Shown: positions 7,798 to 17,240, counted from the stretch's first letter. The stretch: 64,000 nt of DNA from an uncultured Planctomycetaceae bacterium (GCA_943787265.1 CALSLT010000004.1:310001-374000); one strand, 5' to 3'. A program made the numbers and translations. The notes: a model not told the origin generated them from the letters alone.

Positions 7798-10700
7798 CTA
7801 CTTTCCCGATCCGATGCGTTCGTAATAGCGGCGGACAAGTTCCGCATATTTATCCGGTACGGGATCACGATCGATCGGCACCAACGAGTCAGGCGACTCT
7901 CGACGAGCGATCTCTTCTTTCAGTTTTTCCTGAAGCTCCGAAAGCGGTTCCAGAATCTGCATCCGCACGAGCCCCCACTGCGGCTCTTTGGAATGCCGTT
8001 TGAAGTCGGCCCTCATGCTGCGAGCGGCTTCGCGAATTCGGGCGACTTCCGCTCGCATCTTTGGATCGTCGATCAACTCTTCGATATTTCGAATCTGATC
8101 CGACCATTGCACAAATCCCTTCCCGGTAATCGGATTGCCTGGCCCAGTCGAACCGCCGCCCTGTTGAGCAGTCGCAGATTGCTGCGGACTTGATGGCTGC
8201 TGCGGAGTCGCCGATGGTCGCAGTCCCGGCTTCTGCCGAGGACTTAGTTGCGGGTTCGGAGATTGCTCAGAAGACGGAGCGTTACCTTCACCCTTTCCGC
8301 CCGGTGATTCTCCGGGTTTGCCTTCACCTGGCTGAGGCTTCGCACCTGGAGTTTCGCCCTCGCCTTTCGGAGTCTGCACCTGGCCTTTCTGGTCTCCCGG
8401 TGACTGCCCCGGTTTCTGTCCGCCAGAACTTTGAGGTGAATCGCCGGGCTTGGGCTCGCCACCCTTACCGCCTGGACTTTGTCCGGGCTGCTGTCCCGGT
8501 TGATTTTCTTTGCCAGGCTGGTCGCCCTTCCCGGGAGACTCGCCCGGTTTATCGCCATCGCCCGGTTGTTTCGAGTTCTGATCACCAGGCTGCTTCTCAT
8601 CCCCCGGCTTATCGCCTTTTCCATTCTGACCTTTAGGATCTGACTTCTCCTGGCCAGTCTTCGCTGATCGATCTGGTTTCCCTTCCCCGTCTTGAGGTTC
8701 TCCCTCGACGGCATCGTCGCCTGGCGACTTCTGTTCGCCACTTTGAGGATCGCGGTTATCGGCGCCGGGCTTCGCTTGCTGACCTTGTCCATCTTTCGAC
8801 TCACCGCCTTCCGGACGTTTCTGGTCGCCCGAAGGTTTCGGTCCGCGACCACCTCGCAGTTTCTGCAGCTCCGCCGGAGCTTCTTCGGCCAGTTCCTGCT
8901 GAACGGCTTTGCCCGCATCTGCCAGTTCTCGACTTGCTCGTTTCAAAGTTTCCAGTTCATTGCCGAGTACCGCTTCAGCCGCTCGTTCAATCCCTTTCTG
9001 CATTCGGTCGAGCCCCTCGTGAGCTCGCCGTTCAGCGACTGCAGCATCCTTCGTTAACCCTCTGCGATTGAGATCGCGCGTCTCGTCCAAAGCTTCACTC
9101 GCTCGATCCGCCCTAGTCTTTCGCACGGTGTCGTAAAGTTGCCGAGCAAGCAGAGGCTCCGCAGTTTCCGCTTTCTCGACCACCTCACGCATCTGCTCCA
9201 AAACGCGATCGAGTTGTTCTTTCTGATCGTCCAACTCGTTCTGGAGTTGCTCTCCTGACGGCTTCTGCTCGGAACGAAGCGACGGACGGTCGTTCTTCTT
9301 CGGAGCGTTCTTGTTCAGAGCGTCGGCGATCTGATCCTGGCGGTCGCCAATCTCGCGAGCCTGCTGGCGAAGGTCTTTCATCGCCTCTCCGAACTGCCCG
9401 GCGGCTTTCTGCCGAACTTCGTCGCGAAGCTTTTCCAATTCGCGTTCGGCTCGCGTCCCATCATTCAACGCCTGAGAAATTTTGCCTTCTTCCAAAGCTT
9501 CCGATGCTTGACGCACTTTCGACCGCGTGTCTTCAAGTTTCTCACGAGTCTCAGCCATCTCCTGCTGATTCTCTGGCTGCTCCAACCGATCTTTCAGCTC
9601 GTCGACGTCGCGAAGTAATTCCTGTTGTTCCTCTCGCAGCCGCTTGAGCTGTCGCTCGATCTCTTCCTGCTCCTCTTCCGTCTTCGCCGCTTTTAGTTCG
9701 TGCTCCAGCTCTTTCAACTTCTGATTGAGATCGCCCTGCCGCCGAGCCAGTTCTCTCAATCGATTGAGAACCTGTAACTCCTCACGGTTCTGCTGATCCT
9801 GTTCCTGCTGATTTGCTTTCTGCTCGGCTTCATATCGATTCTTCTTATTGTCCAGTTCGAGTTGTTCCATTTGCTGCTGCGACGCACTCTTTGAACTCTT
9901 GCTCTTACTTTGACTTTGTTGCTGCTGAACGATCTGGTGTTCACGAGCTCGCAGCTTCAACAGTCCTTGATATGCCGATCTTTCTGACGTCAGCGCGGGA
10001 GTCAGCAAGTCGGCCTTCATGTCCTCATGAGTTTTCATCAACCGCACAACCGCTTCCTTCATGGCCGTCACCACGTCTGCGGCGTACTTCTTCGACTGAG
10101 CGTCCTTCAACTCGCCGATCAGCTCTTCCATTTGAGCAATCGCATCCTGCTGAGACTCGACCAGCAACGTCACGTCGTCTGCAAACGCGTCTGACACTTC
10201 TTCTCGTGTCTCGCGACGAATGATTTTCCAGGTCGCGCTGATGATCTGCTTTTGGATGTCGCCGAGTTCTTCAGCCTTCTTTGCGCCTTCGCTTTCGGCG
10301 GGCGGAGCACCACTCGGTGGCGGCTGACCTTCCCGGAAGATTTCCTCGAAGTGCCGCACCTCAGCAAAGAACATGTCGGACATCGTGCGACGCTTCTTGC
10401 CTGAGACGCCGATGTCGTCTGCAAAGAAATAGTAAGAAACGAGCTGGTCGGGTTGTGCATTTTCCAGCTCAAGTGCGACAAGATGCGCAAGTTCGTGCTT
10501 CTTTCTCGCGGCGGCCTTTTCCCCCAGCGCGACAGTCTTCGGCTCGCGATCAGCCAGAGCAAGAACCAAACCGTGTTCGCTGATACCGAAGTCGTCCCAG
10601 ATGGTGGCTTCGAGCTGCAATTCCTCGATCGGTGAAACTCGCAAGTCGCGACCAGGAAACGTGAGTTTGATCTCCGGCGGACGATTTGGAACGGCCGTCA

Positions 10701-11937
10701 GAATGAACTCATCGAGTTCACGATTCGCGCGACCTTTGTCATCAGTCAATTTAAACGTCAGTTTGCGTGTTACGTCGACTGGAATCCGTGTTTGATAAAA
10801 TACTCCCAATCGACCTTCCGATGCTCTCGCCGAGTCCGTATTTCCATCGACCGTCTGCGGTTTCGGCAGTGCTTCGGCAACGCCAAGCTGAAACTCGTTT
10901 CCCTCGCGATCGACCAGTCGGCCGTCAGCGATTTCCTTGTTAAGGCGACAGGTCAAGACGACCGACGAGCCTTCGACGGTCGACACTCGCCAGGTATCTT
11001 CAATCAGTTCGTCCGGCATGTCCGAGTACGACGGAAACTCAATTCGAGCATCGACCTGAACAACCTGAGGAAGTTCGTAAACGCTGATTCGAAACATCTC
11101 ACTTGTTTGTTCGTCAAACTGAATCCGATAATCGAACGGCTCGGTGACTGTCGGCAGCCGAGTTCCAAACAGGGGGTCCTTCAGGCTCTGCCGCATCGGC
11201 CGTCCGCCTGTCGGCTCATCCTCTTCAACCGTGTCGTCGGCCTTAGCGAGTCCCTGATCGGCAACTTCGAACATTGTGACCGTCGACGGCAGTCGACCTT
11301 CAAACGTAGCCGTAATCAAAAGTGCCGTTCCGCGTTCGACTTCCGCCGTCCCCGGTTCAATGGAAACGTTGAAATCCTCAAGCGTGGATGTGGACTGAGG
11401 GCTGTCAGCTGCCTGGTCATCAAGACTGGCAATGATTGACCTGGCTTCGGTCCTGACCTGACCAGCGAGCATGAACGTCAACGCGACTGCGCAAACGGCA
11501 GTCGTGATGCGAGCCGCGATCTTCCTCAAGGGAACGCCTTCCTTCCACTCGTTCGCGTACGAGTGGGAACGAACTTCTGTCGCCAGTTCCTGCTGCAGCC
11601 AGGAAAATCCTCCCATCGCGGCAACGGGCGTTTGCTCAATGACGGTCAGCAGCCGCTGGTCGAGAGATGGCCAGCGTTCTTCAATCAGTCGAGCGGTTGC
11701 CAACTTTTCATGCTCAGAAACTCGGCGTGGTCGCAGAATCCAGATCGATGTCAGAGCCGCGGCCCCAAGAAGCACATTAGAAATGACAATTACCGTTCCG
11801 TCGGGCGGCAAGGCCATCACAAGAATCGCACTCGCCAGCGCGGCCAGAGACCAGACCCAACTGAGAGCCCACCATCGGCGGAGACGAATCAGGCGTCGCA
11901 CCACCTGATTAAGTTGTCGCGAAATGTGCTGGTCCAT
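7798..11937 (-). CDS. DUF4175-like giant membrane coiled-coil protein with collagen-like tract
   Basis: The 1379-residue protein starts with two membrane helices (about 24-45 and 48-68) and a third near 145-163, followed by beta-rich domains to about residue 540. Residues about 590-1030 are Gln, Glu, Lys and Arg-rich and predict as long coiled coils. Residues about 1035-1260 are a Pro-Gly-Gln/Glu/Lys/Asp low-complexity stretch, and the last 100 residues return to an ordered helical domain ending in YAELVRRYYERIGSGK, which seems conserved among planctomycete homologues as I recall them. The N-terminal layout fits DUF4175. It sits between BatA and the vWA/amidotransferase-like gene. A scaffold role in a MoxR-dependent envelope complex is inference. 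Confidence 0.82.
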   Translation of the reverse strand: MDQHISRQLNQVVRRLIRLRRWWALSWVWSLAALASAILVMALPPDGTVIVISNVLLGAAALTSIWILRPRRVSEHEKLATARLIEERWPSLDQRLLTVIEQTPVAAMGGFSWLQQELATEVRSHSYANEWKEGVPLRKIAARITTAVCAVALTFMLAGQVRTEARSIIASLDDQAADSPQSTSTLEDFNVSIEPGTAEVERGTALLITATFEGRLPSTVTMFEVADQGLAKADDTVEEDEPTGGRPMRQSLKDPLFGTRLPTVTEPFDYRIQFDEQTSEMFRISVYELPQVVQVDARIEFPSYSDMPDELIEDTWRVSTVEGSSVVLTCRLNKEIADGRLVDREGNEFQLGVAEALPKPQTVDGNTDSARASEGRLGVFYQTRIPVDVTRKLTFKLTDDKGRANRELDEFILTAVPNRPPEIKLTFPGRDLRVSPIEELQLEATIWDDFGISEHGLVLALADREPKTVALGEKAAARKKHELAHLVALELENAQPDQLVSYYFFADDIGVSGKKRRTMSDMFFAEVRHFEEIFREGQPPPSGAPPAESEGAKKAEELGDIQKQIISATWKIIRRETREEVSDAFADDVTLLVESQQDAIAQMEELIGELKDAQSKKYAADVVTAMKEAVVRLMKTHEDMKADLLTPALTSERSAYQGLLKLRAREHQIVQQQQSQSKSKSSKSASQQQMEQLELDNKKNRYEAEQKANQQEQDQQNREELQVLNRLRELARRQGDLNQKLKELEHELKAAKTEEEQEEIERQLKRLREEQQELLRDVDELKDRLEQPENQQEMAETREKLEDTRSKVRQASEALEEGKISQALNDGTRAERELEKLRDEVRQKAAGQFGEAMKDLRQQAREIGDRQDQIADALNKNAPKKNDRPSLRSEQKPSGEQLQNELDDQKEQLDRVLEQMREVVEKAETAEPLLARQLYDTVRKTRADRASEALDETRDLNRRGLTKDAAVAERRAHEGLDRMQKGIERAAEAVLGNELETLKRASRELADAGKAVQQELAEEAPAELQKLRGGRGPKPSGDQKRPEGGESKDGQGQQAKPGADNRDPQSGEQKSPGDDAVEGEPQDGEGKPDRSAKTGQEKSDPKGQNGKGDKPGDEKQPGDQNSKQPGDGDKPGESPGKGDQPGKENQPGQQPGQSPGGKGGEPKPGDSPQSSGGQKPGQSPGDQKGQVQTPKGEGETPGAKPQPGEGKPGESPGGKGEGNAPSSEQSPNPQLSPRQKPGLRPSATPQQPSSPQQSATAQQGGGSTGPGNPITGKGFVQWSDQIRNIEELIDDPKMRAEVARIREAARSMRADFKRHSKEPQWGLVRMQILEPLSELQEKLKEEIARRESPDSLVPIDRDPVPDKYAELVRRYYERIGSGK

Positions 11938-12060
11938 GAGGACTGCCTCGAAAGTCAGTTTGAAACTGAAATCTGAATGAATGGCTCACGCAAAGGATAA
12001 AAGAGGTATCATGTCTCAATTCTTTTCTTTGCGGCTTCGCGTGAGAAGTGTCAGAACAAT

Positions 12061-12126
12061 CGTAGGGTGCGTCTTGACGCACCACGTCGTCACTAAAATC
12101 GGTGGTGCGTCGAGACGCACCCTACG
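12061..12126. repeat. Interspersed palindrome, GTAGGGTGCGTC family, two-arm form
   Basis: The arms at 12061-12085 and 12102-12126 are inverted copies of each other with one mismatch, and each arm is itself a small palindrome (GTGCGTC/GACGCAC). The element fills the gap between the broken BatA gene and the DUF4175-like gene. The same unit recurs at 26754-26779 and 30865-30930. This is the structure of REP/REPIN-type elements; no RAYT transposase is in the window. Confidence 0.85.
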
Positions 12127-12132
12127 CTGGAA

Positions 12133-13317
12133 TCATGAAGGAGCAGGTTCACTTTTGGTCGAACCCGCCAGATGCCCGGCGAGCCACGTTTCAATCAGCA
12201 GCAAAACGATCCCTACCAGAATGACCCACTGCCAGAACCTTTGTCGAGACTCCAGTTCGCGAGCCAGTAATTGCCTTTTCTCGTCAGACGTCAAACGAAC
12301 TTCAACGATGTCTGGAAGCGGAACGCCCAACGTTCGAATTTCGTCCAGCCCTAATGCATCGGTTCGACTTTCCAGCGGGTCCAGATTCGCGGCAATACTA
12401 GCCGTCCTTGGACCATCGCGGTCTGTCCAGGCGAATCCGTAAACTCCGGGCTCCGTTAAAAACGCAGATGCCGACGTTGAGATTTCAACACTCTGTTCTA
12501 ATCCCGACGGAGCCGTGACGACCATTTCTCCCGTCGCTGATCCGGCCAGCGTGCTAATTGGAAACTGATCGCCGACAAGTGCTCGCGGTGGTTCGACACT
12601 CGTTCCGGCAAAGTCATCCACGAGCGAATTCATCAGCGGCACAAACTTCGACGACAGCACGAACTGACTGTCAGCGTCGTGCCAACCGAACGTGAACAGC
12701 AGCACTCGACCGTTTCCATGCGTCAGCTCAACGATTGCCGGCCGACGACCATCCAGCGACGCCAGCACTCTTGCATCTTTGGGAAGTTCACCATCGATGA
12801 TTCGATGTTTCCAGATTGGCAACTTCGTAAAATCCGCCAGTCGAACGTCGTTGAAAGGCTGAAAGACCGGATGCTCCAGATCCACGTCCGACAGCATGGC
12901 GTAACCTTCGACGTTGGCTTCTGAAATATCAGGAACCGTCGTTCCCGTAATCTCGAAAGCCAGTTCGCACAGCTCGACAGACGATCCAACAACTATCACG
13001 GTCCAGCCATCTTCGACAGCTTTGCCAGACATACGTAGCTGCTCTGAATTAAGCGTCTTCGTGACGACCGATAAGCCAGTCATCCATGCTTCGTCCGGCG
13101 CGTCTCCGTCCGAGTCGGCATAAAAGTCGATCGCCCTCGCCGGCGTCGGAAGAAATGCTCGTTCGAGGTAATAGCGAAGCTCGTTCGGATCGCTGGATTC
13201 TCCGTTGCCTCGGTAGAGCACAGGAACCCGCGACGTTTGCGGCTTCGCATACCACGCCTGGTTATCGAAGCTGTCGTCGTCACCGCTGAGCGAAACAACC
13301 ACCGGCCCGACTGACAT
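12133..13317 (-). CDS. BatA-like protein, C-terminal part after a frameshift
   Basis: This frame carries the downstream two-thirds of a BatA-type protein. It starts at a usable ATG at 13317 (MSVGPVVVSLSG), but homologues continue smoothly from the preceding frame: the upstream frame reads ..VVQFKDV and this one continues ..VVVSLSGDDDSFDNQAW, the expected junction. The segment has a gatase-like/beta domain (TVIVVGSSVELCEL, GNGRVLLFTFGWH) and one C-terminal helix near the end (about WQWVILVGIVLLLIETWLAG). It ends just before a palindromic repeat. Whether it is translated alone, by frameshifting, or is the result of a one-base assembly error cannot be told from sequence. Confidence 0.72.
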   Translation of the reverse strand: MSVGPVVVSLSGDDDSFDNQAWYAKPQTSRVPVLYRGNGESSDPNELRYYLERAFLPTPARAIDFYADSDGDAPDEAWMTGLSVVTKTLNSEQLRMSGKAVEDGWTVIVVGSSVELCELAFEITGTTVPDISEANVEGYAMLSDVDLEHPVFQPFNDVRLADFTKLPIWKHRIIDGELPKDARVLASLDGRRPAIVELTHGNGRVLLFTFGWHDADSQFVLSSKFVPLMNSLVDDFAGTSVEPPRALVGDQFPISTLAGSATGEMVVTAPSGLEQSVEISTSASAFLTEPGVYGFAWTDRDGPRTASIAANLDPLESRTDALGLDEIRTLGVPLPDIVEVRLTSDEKRQLLARELESRQRFWQWVILVGIVLLLIETWLAGHLAGSTKSEPAPS

Positions 13318-14248
13318 CCGAAACATCTTTGAACTGCACGACGCGGTTCTGTTCGGGTGGCACATGAACTTCCTGCTGCATTGCGACCTGTTCGGTGGCT
13401 GAATCAGTGTCATCATCTGAATCGCTGGCTGTCTGGACGTTAAATCGTTCATACGGTGAGTCCGCAACGTTCTCGACTCGAACTCGTAATCCCGATTTCT
13501 TATCCACACTTCCGACGACTTGAACGGACGCATTTCCGGTTGTCGTCGCCTCGACAAGTTGAACATCAACCGTCACTGCGTCTGGCCATTCAAACGTCTG
13601 CAATCCTTCGATGCGGCTGCCTCGTTGAAGATCGGTGATCACCACAATTTCCGTCGCCCGTGAGGCGGCTTTTTCTCCAGCTTCATCCAGCACGGCCGTG
13701 ACCGCTTCCGGAAGCACCGCTCCAAGATTCGTCCCCATCCATCCCGGACTTACTTCGTTGAGGCGTTCCTGAGCAACCGTCGTCTGGTGCCCTGCTTTAA
13801 GCCCGGACCACTCTTCGAACGACAGCAGCGGGAGAAGTTCCTGGTCAAAAACAAACAAACCGACGGAATCGTCTGGCTTCACATCTTTCAAAAGTGCGTC
13901 GACTTTTTGAGTCGCTTGATCCCACAGTCCGTCGCGTCTCATGCTCGCGCTGACGTCGACAAGAATCGCTCGCCGTTTGCTCTCAGCGTCAACGGTTTGA
14001 TCTTCACTCTGCCGCATAAACGGTCGTGAAAATGCCAGAGCCAGAAGAATCAGCGCGGTCGCTCTCAACAGAAGCAAAAGCCAATGCTCGATCTTCGATC
14101 GGCTCGTAACTTTCGGCGGCGACGCTTCGAGAAACATCAGCGTGCTGAATGGCACTTTGCCTTTGGGCGTTCGCCGAATCATGTGAAACAGAATCGGCAG
14201 TCCGATGGCGGCTAAACCGGCCAGATAAAGCGGAGCGAGAAAACTCAT
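13280..14248 (-). CDS. batA: BatA-like vWA membrane protein, N-terminal part (frameshifted)
   Basis: The 322-residue frame begins with the BatA N-terminal signature: a membrane helix, then PILFHMIRRTPKGKVPFSTL and a second helix (about 57-73). The vWA domain follows with metal-site motif DVSAS at 98-102 and the strand EIVVITDLQRGS. The frame then runs out of phase at about 13326-13280 and ends in an unrelated tail (DVSRAGGCFAQR), while the +1 frame continues the protein. One extra G in the minus-strand string TCGGATG (forward 13315-13321) would explain it. It overlaps the DUF58 gene by four bases (ATGA), so translation is coupled. BatA proteins act with MoxR ATPases and DUF58 proteins at the membrane. 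Confidence 0.75.
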   Translation of the reverse strand: MSFLAPLYLAGLAAIGLPILFHMIRRTPKGKVPFSTLMFLEASPPKVTSRSKIEHWLLLLLRATALILLALAFSRPFMRQSEDQTVDAESKRRAILVDVSASMRRDGLWDQATQKVDALLKDVKPDDSVGLFVFDQELLPLLSFEEWSGLKAGHQTTVAQERLNEVSPGWMGTNLGAVLPEAVTAVLDEAGEKAASRATEIVVITDLQRGSRIEGLQTFEWPDAVTVDVQLVEATTTGNASVQVVGSVDKKSGLRVRVENVADSPYERFNVQTASDSDDDTDSATEQVAMQQEVHVPPEQNRVVQFKDVSDVSRAGGCFAQR

Positions 14249-15210
14249 GCGGTCCTCCCGGCCGGCGAACGTCGCTGCGGAACTCGCGAGGCTCCGGCTT
14301 TCATCCGTTGCCGGCGAAGCATGAACTCAGACAGAGCGACTTCCAGCGGACGATCGGTCGAACACAGCTCGTAGATCGCGCCGAGTTTTTCGCACGTCGT
14401 CTGAACCTGTTCAAGGTGTTTCTGCAATCGATCCTGGTAGCTCTTTCTGGCGGAAGAAGGATCAACGTACACCTCGTTGCCAGTCTCCAGATCCTGAAAC
14501 AGCGCCGGCGAGTCGAATTCGAAATTCAATTCCTGCGGGTCGAGAACCTGGAAAACGACCAGTTCATGCCCGGCCGCAGCAAGGTAACCAAGATTTCGAT
14601 CAAGACCTTCGATCGGAGCCAGCAGATCCGAAATCAGCACAACGAGTCCGCGTTTACGAACCTGTCCAGCAACTCGGTCAAGCGGCTTCGTTAGGTCGGT
14701 CGATGAGCCCTGTTCGGCCTTCTCCAGTGCCATCAGAATTTGTCGCAACTGGCCATGCCGAAAACGTGCGGGAATGATGTCTTCGACGTCCTCGTCAAAC
14801 ACGACCAACCCGGCTGCGTCCCGCTGTTGAGTGAGTGCCCACGCCAGACACGCGGCTAACGTTTTTGCATAGTCAGCTTTGGTGTAATCCAGACTTCCGA
14901 AACTCATCGACCGGCTATTGTCGACGAGCAGGTTGCAGCGAAGGTTGGTTTCGTCTTCAAACAGCTTGATGTAATACCGGTCGGATCTCGCCGCGACTTT
15001 CCAGTCGAGATACCGAGGATCATCACCGTCGGTGTATTGTCGATACTCGCTGAACTCGACCGAAAAACCATGAAACGGCGAACGATGCAGCCCGTTAAAA
15101 AAGCCTTCCATCACCGCCTTCACGCGCAACTCCAGCGAACGAATCCGCATCAGAACGGCGGGATCGGCGAAGCGTCCGAAAGATGATTGAGATGACTTCG
15201 AAGAAGGCAT
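14245..15210 (-). CDS. DUF58 domain protein (MoxR-associated, vWA-like)
   Basis: The 321-residue soluble protein has the DUF58 core motif RYLDWKVAARSDRYYIK (residues 66-82) followed by a vWA-like domain with DNSRS at 97-101 and later the strand GLVVLISDLLAP. Such proteins are almost always encoded next to MoxR ATPases and act as substrate-binding partners in metal-dependent assembly or chaperone functions. Here the gene lies 12 bases after moxR and overlaps batA by four bases, so the three form one translational unit. The DxSxS metal site is intact. The biochemical role in planctomycetes is not established. Confidence 0.88.
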   Translation of the reverse strand: MPSSKSSQSSFGRFADPAVLMRIRSLELRVKAVMEGFFNGLHRSPFHGFSVEFSEYRQYTDGDDPRYLDWKVAARSDRYYIKLFEDETNLRCNLLVDNSRSMSFGSLDYTKADYAKTLAACLAWALTQQRDAAGLVVFDEDVEDIIPARFRHGQLRQILMALEKAEQGSSTDLTKPLDRVAGQVRKRGLVVLISDLLAPIEGLDRNLGYLAAAGHELVVFQVLDPQELNFEFDSPALFQDLETGNEVYVDPSSARKSYQDRLQKHLEQVQTTCEKLGAIYELCSTDRPLEVALSEFMLRRQRMKAGASRVPQRRSPAGRTA

Positions 15211-15222
15211 ATTCGCGTTGAC

Positions 15223-16236
15223 CTAAGCGGGTGGTTGAACAGTTTCGAGGAGTCGGTCGATGACCTGCTCGGTCGAGATGCCGTCGGCTTCAGCTCGGTA
15301 GTTGACGAGGATTCGATGACGCATCACGGGGTGAGCTACGTGGCGGATGTCTTCGATGCTGACGTGCGATTTTCCGTCAAGCAGTGCTTTGACCTTCGCA
15401 CCTAGAACCAGGTACTGGCCAGCCCGAAGACCGGCTCCCCAGCTCACCCACTCGTTGATGAATTCAGGAGTGGCTGCCTGATGCGGTCGCGACGTTGCCG
15501 CCAGCCGGACGGCGTATCGAGCCACGTCTTCGGCGATCGGCACTGACTGAACGATTGATCGAAAGTTGACGAGATCGCTTCCGGTAAACAGCGGCTCAAG
15601 TTTCGCTTTGTCTCCGGAAGTCGTTCGAGTGACGACGGCGACTTCTTCGTCTTCGGGCAGATAGTCGACAAAGACGTTGAACATGAATCGGTCGAGCTGA
15701 GCTTCGGGCAGCGGATACGTTCCTTCCATCTCGATCGGATTCTGAGTGGCCAGCACAAAGAATGGTTCCTCGAGCTTCATTCGCTTCCCCGCGGCCGTGA
15801 CCTGATGCTCCTGCATGGCCTCCAGCATGGCAGATTGCGTCTTTGGCGGCGTGCGGTTGATTTCGTCAGCGAGGATCACGTTGGCGAAGATCGGGCCTGG
15901 AACAAAGACCATCCTTCGCTGACCGTTTTCATCCTGCTCGAGAATCTCCGTCCCCGTAATGTCTGCCGGCATGAGGTCAGGCGTAAACTGGATCCTCGCA
16001 AACTTGAGATGAAACAAATCGGCGACCGATTGCACCAGCAACGTCTTCGCCAGGCCGGGAGCACCGGTGATGAGGCAATGCCCGCCAGCAAACATCGCCA
16101 GCAGCAACTGCTCAATCACGTCTTCCTGACCAATGATGACCTTTCTCAGCTCCGCAAAAATCTGCGTACGAGCACCTCGCAACGTCTCCACAATGCGTCG
16201 TTCTTCATCAGGATCGGCAGCAGTTTCAGAACTCAT
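15223..16236 (-). CDS. MoxR-family AAA+ ATPase
   Basis: The 337-residue protein is a MoxR ATPase of usual length. Walker A is GAPGLAKT at 58-65, preceded by VIIGQEDVIEQLLLAMFAGG; Walker B is NVILADEI at about 119-126, followed by NRTPPKTQSAMLEAMQE and the sensor-1 strand FVLATQNP. The lid region PQAATPEF to HPVMRHRILVNYRAE is typical. MoxR proteins are chaperone-like ATPases that work with vWA proteins in metal insertion or envelope stress. It is 12 bases ahead of the DUF58 gene and 30 bases after DUF4159, so it is central to an operon of at least six to eight genes. Substrates are unknown. Confidence 0.92.
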   Translation of the reverse strand: MSSETAADPDEERRIVETLRGARTQIFAELRKVIIGQEDVIEQLLLAMFAGGHCLITGAPGLAKTLLVQSVADLFHLKFARIQFTPDLMPADITGTEILEQDENGQRRMVFVPGPIFANVILADEINRTPPKTQSAMLEAMQEHQVTAAGKRMKLEEPFFVLATQNPIEMEGTYPLPEAQLDRFMFNVFVDYLPEDEEVAVVTRTTSGDKAKLEPLFTGSDLVNFRSIVQSVPIAEDVARYAVRLAATSRPHQAATPEFINEWVSWGAGLRAGQYLVLGAKVKALLDGKSHVSIEDIRHVAHPVMRHRILVNYRAEADGISTEQVIDRLLETVQPPA

Positions 16237-16266
16237 CGGTGTCCTTTCCGGAACCAGATATTCGCT

Positions 16267-17154
16267 TCAATGTGTCATTGCGTAGAAAACGATGTTGATG
16301 CCCAGCGGGTAGGCCAGCTTCTCCGAGAACGTCTGGAAGTACCAGGGGTCGACGCCTTCTTCTTCCCAGCCATCGCCAAGATCGGTGTTGTGGCAAATCA
16401 TGACCATCATTCGACCCTTGTCGTCGAAGATGCCCTTGTAGTGAACTTCCTGAGCGTCGGGCCTTTCCCAGGTGATGCCTCGTGAGCGGCCAGCGGTTGC
16501 GGCGCCGAGGCTCGGAATTTGAGGCTTGTTCGGCAGGTCGTAGACGCAATGAAAAATTGGATGCTCATACGGAAGCTCGACAGGTTCACGATCCGGGAAG
16601 ACCTGTTTGATCGCTTCGTAGAAGTCGTACCACTCGTCCTCGCCCCAGAAATCGTCGACCATCATGAAGCCGCCGTTGAGCAAGTATCGCCTTAACGTCG
16701 TTGACTCTTCTTCGCTGAGCGAGATGCCGCCAGGTTCGATCATGTAAACCCACGGGTAGTCGAACAGCTTGGGATCGGTGATCTCCAGGATCTTTCCATC
16801 CGGGTCGACTTTCATCGAAGTCAACTGTTGCAGCCGGTACGAAAAGTTCAGGTCAGCGTCCGGGTAGTCGGTATGCCAACCACCTCCGCGGCGAAACGCG
16901 TTGTACTTCAGCCGAACAAAAGTAAAGACGTCGTCTTTGAATCGCTGGTCGACTTCCCAGTCGGGCACGCCGTTGCGGTCCGGCTTGGCGTTGGGATCAA
17001 ACGCTCGCCGCCGCCAGGGCTGAGCTTCGGTCGAGTCACTTGCCTGCCAGAGAAACGCTCCCCCAACGCAGAAAACAATCAAGACTGTCAGGAGTGACGT
17101 CATGACACGAGGTCGTGAGCCATCCTTTTGCGACGTGTTGAGTGACGGGTTCAT
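16267..17154 (-). CDS. DUF4159 domain membrane-anchored protein
   Basis: The 295-residue protein has one hydrophobic segment near residues 16-36 and then the DUF4159 fold: WHTDYPDADLNFSYRLQQLT, YPWVYMIEPG, LRRYLLNGGFMMVDDFWG, and a final GVDPWYFQTFSEKLAYPLGINIVFY. DUF4159 resembles class I amidotransferase/ThuA-like folds and is usually next to MoxR and BatA genes, as here. The start at ATG 17154 follows GAGG about seven bases upstream; a longer frame to 17223 is only translation of a palindromic repeat. It is 30 bases ahead of moxR. Function is unknown; a structural or binding role in the MoxR system is inferred. Confidence 0.85.
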   Translation of the reverse strand: MNPSLNTSQKDGSRPRVMTSLLTVLIVFCVGGAFLWQASDSTEAQPWRRRAFDPNAKPDRNGVPDWEVDQRFKDDVFTFVRLKYNAFRRGGGWHTDYPDADLNFSYRLQQLTSMKVDPDGKILEITDPKLFDYPWVYMIEPGGISLSEEESTTLRRYLLNGGFMMVDDFWGEDEWYDFYEAIKQVFPDREPVELPYEHPIFHCVYDLPNKPQIPSLGAATAGRSRGITWERPDAQEVHYKGIFDDKGRMMVMICHNTDLGDGWEEEGVDPWYFQTFSEKLAYPLGINIVFYAMTH

Positions 17155-17176
17155 CGCAGCCTCATTGCAACTTGAA

Positions 17177-17234
17177 GTAGGGTGAGCACTGCCCACCACA
17201 ACGAACTCATTGTTGGCGGGCAATGCCCCCCTGC
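17177..17234. repeat. Interspersed palindrome, GTAGGGTGGGCA family (degenerate)
   Basis: The arms starting GTAGGGTGAGCACTGCCCAC (17177) and its imperfect complement ending at 17234 flank a short spacer. Each arm is itself palindromic (GGGCA/TGCCC). A better preserved copy is at 25788-25842. The element lies between the TPR/peptidase gene and the DUF4159 gene and gives a false N-terminal extension (VVVGSAHPT) when translated. Confidence 0.65.
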
Positions 17235-17240
17235 ATTAAC

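Noticed and set aside
8190..8918. Frames on both strands within the DUF4175-like low-complexity region
   Set aside because: They follow the GC-rich PGQ/PGE coding repeats of the real gene and have compositions dictated by it.
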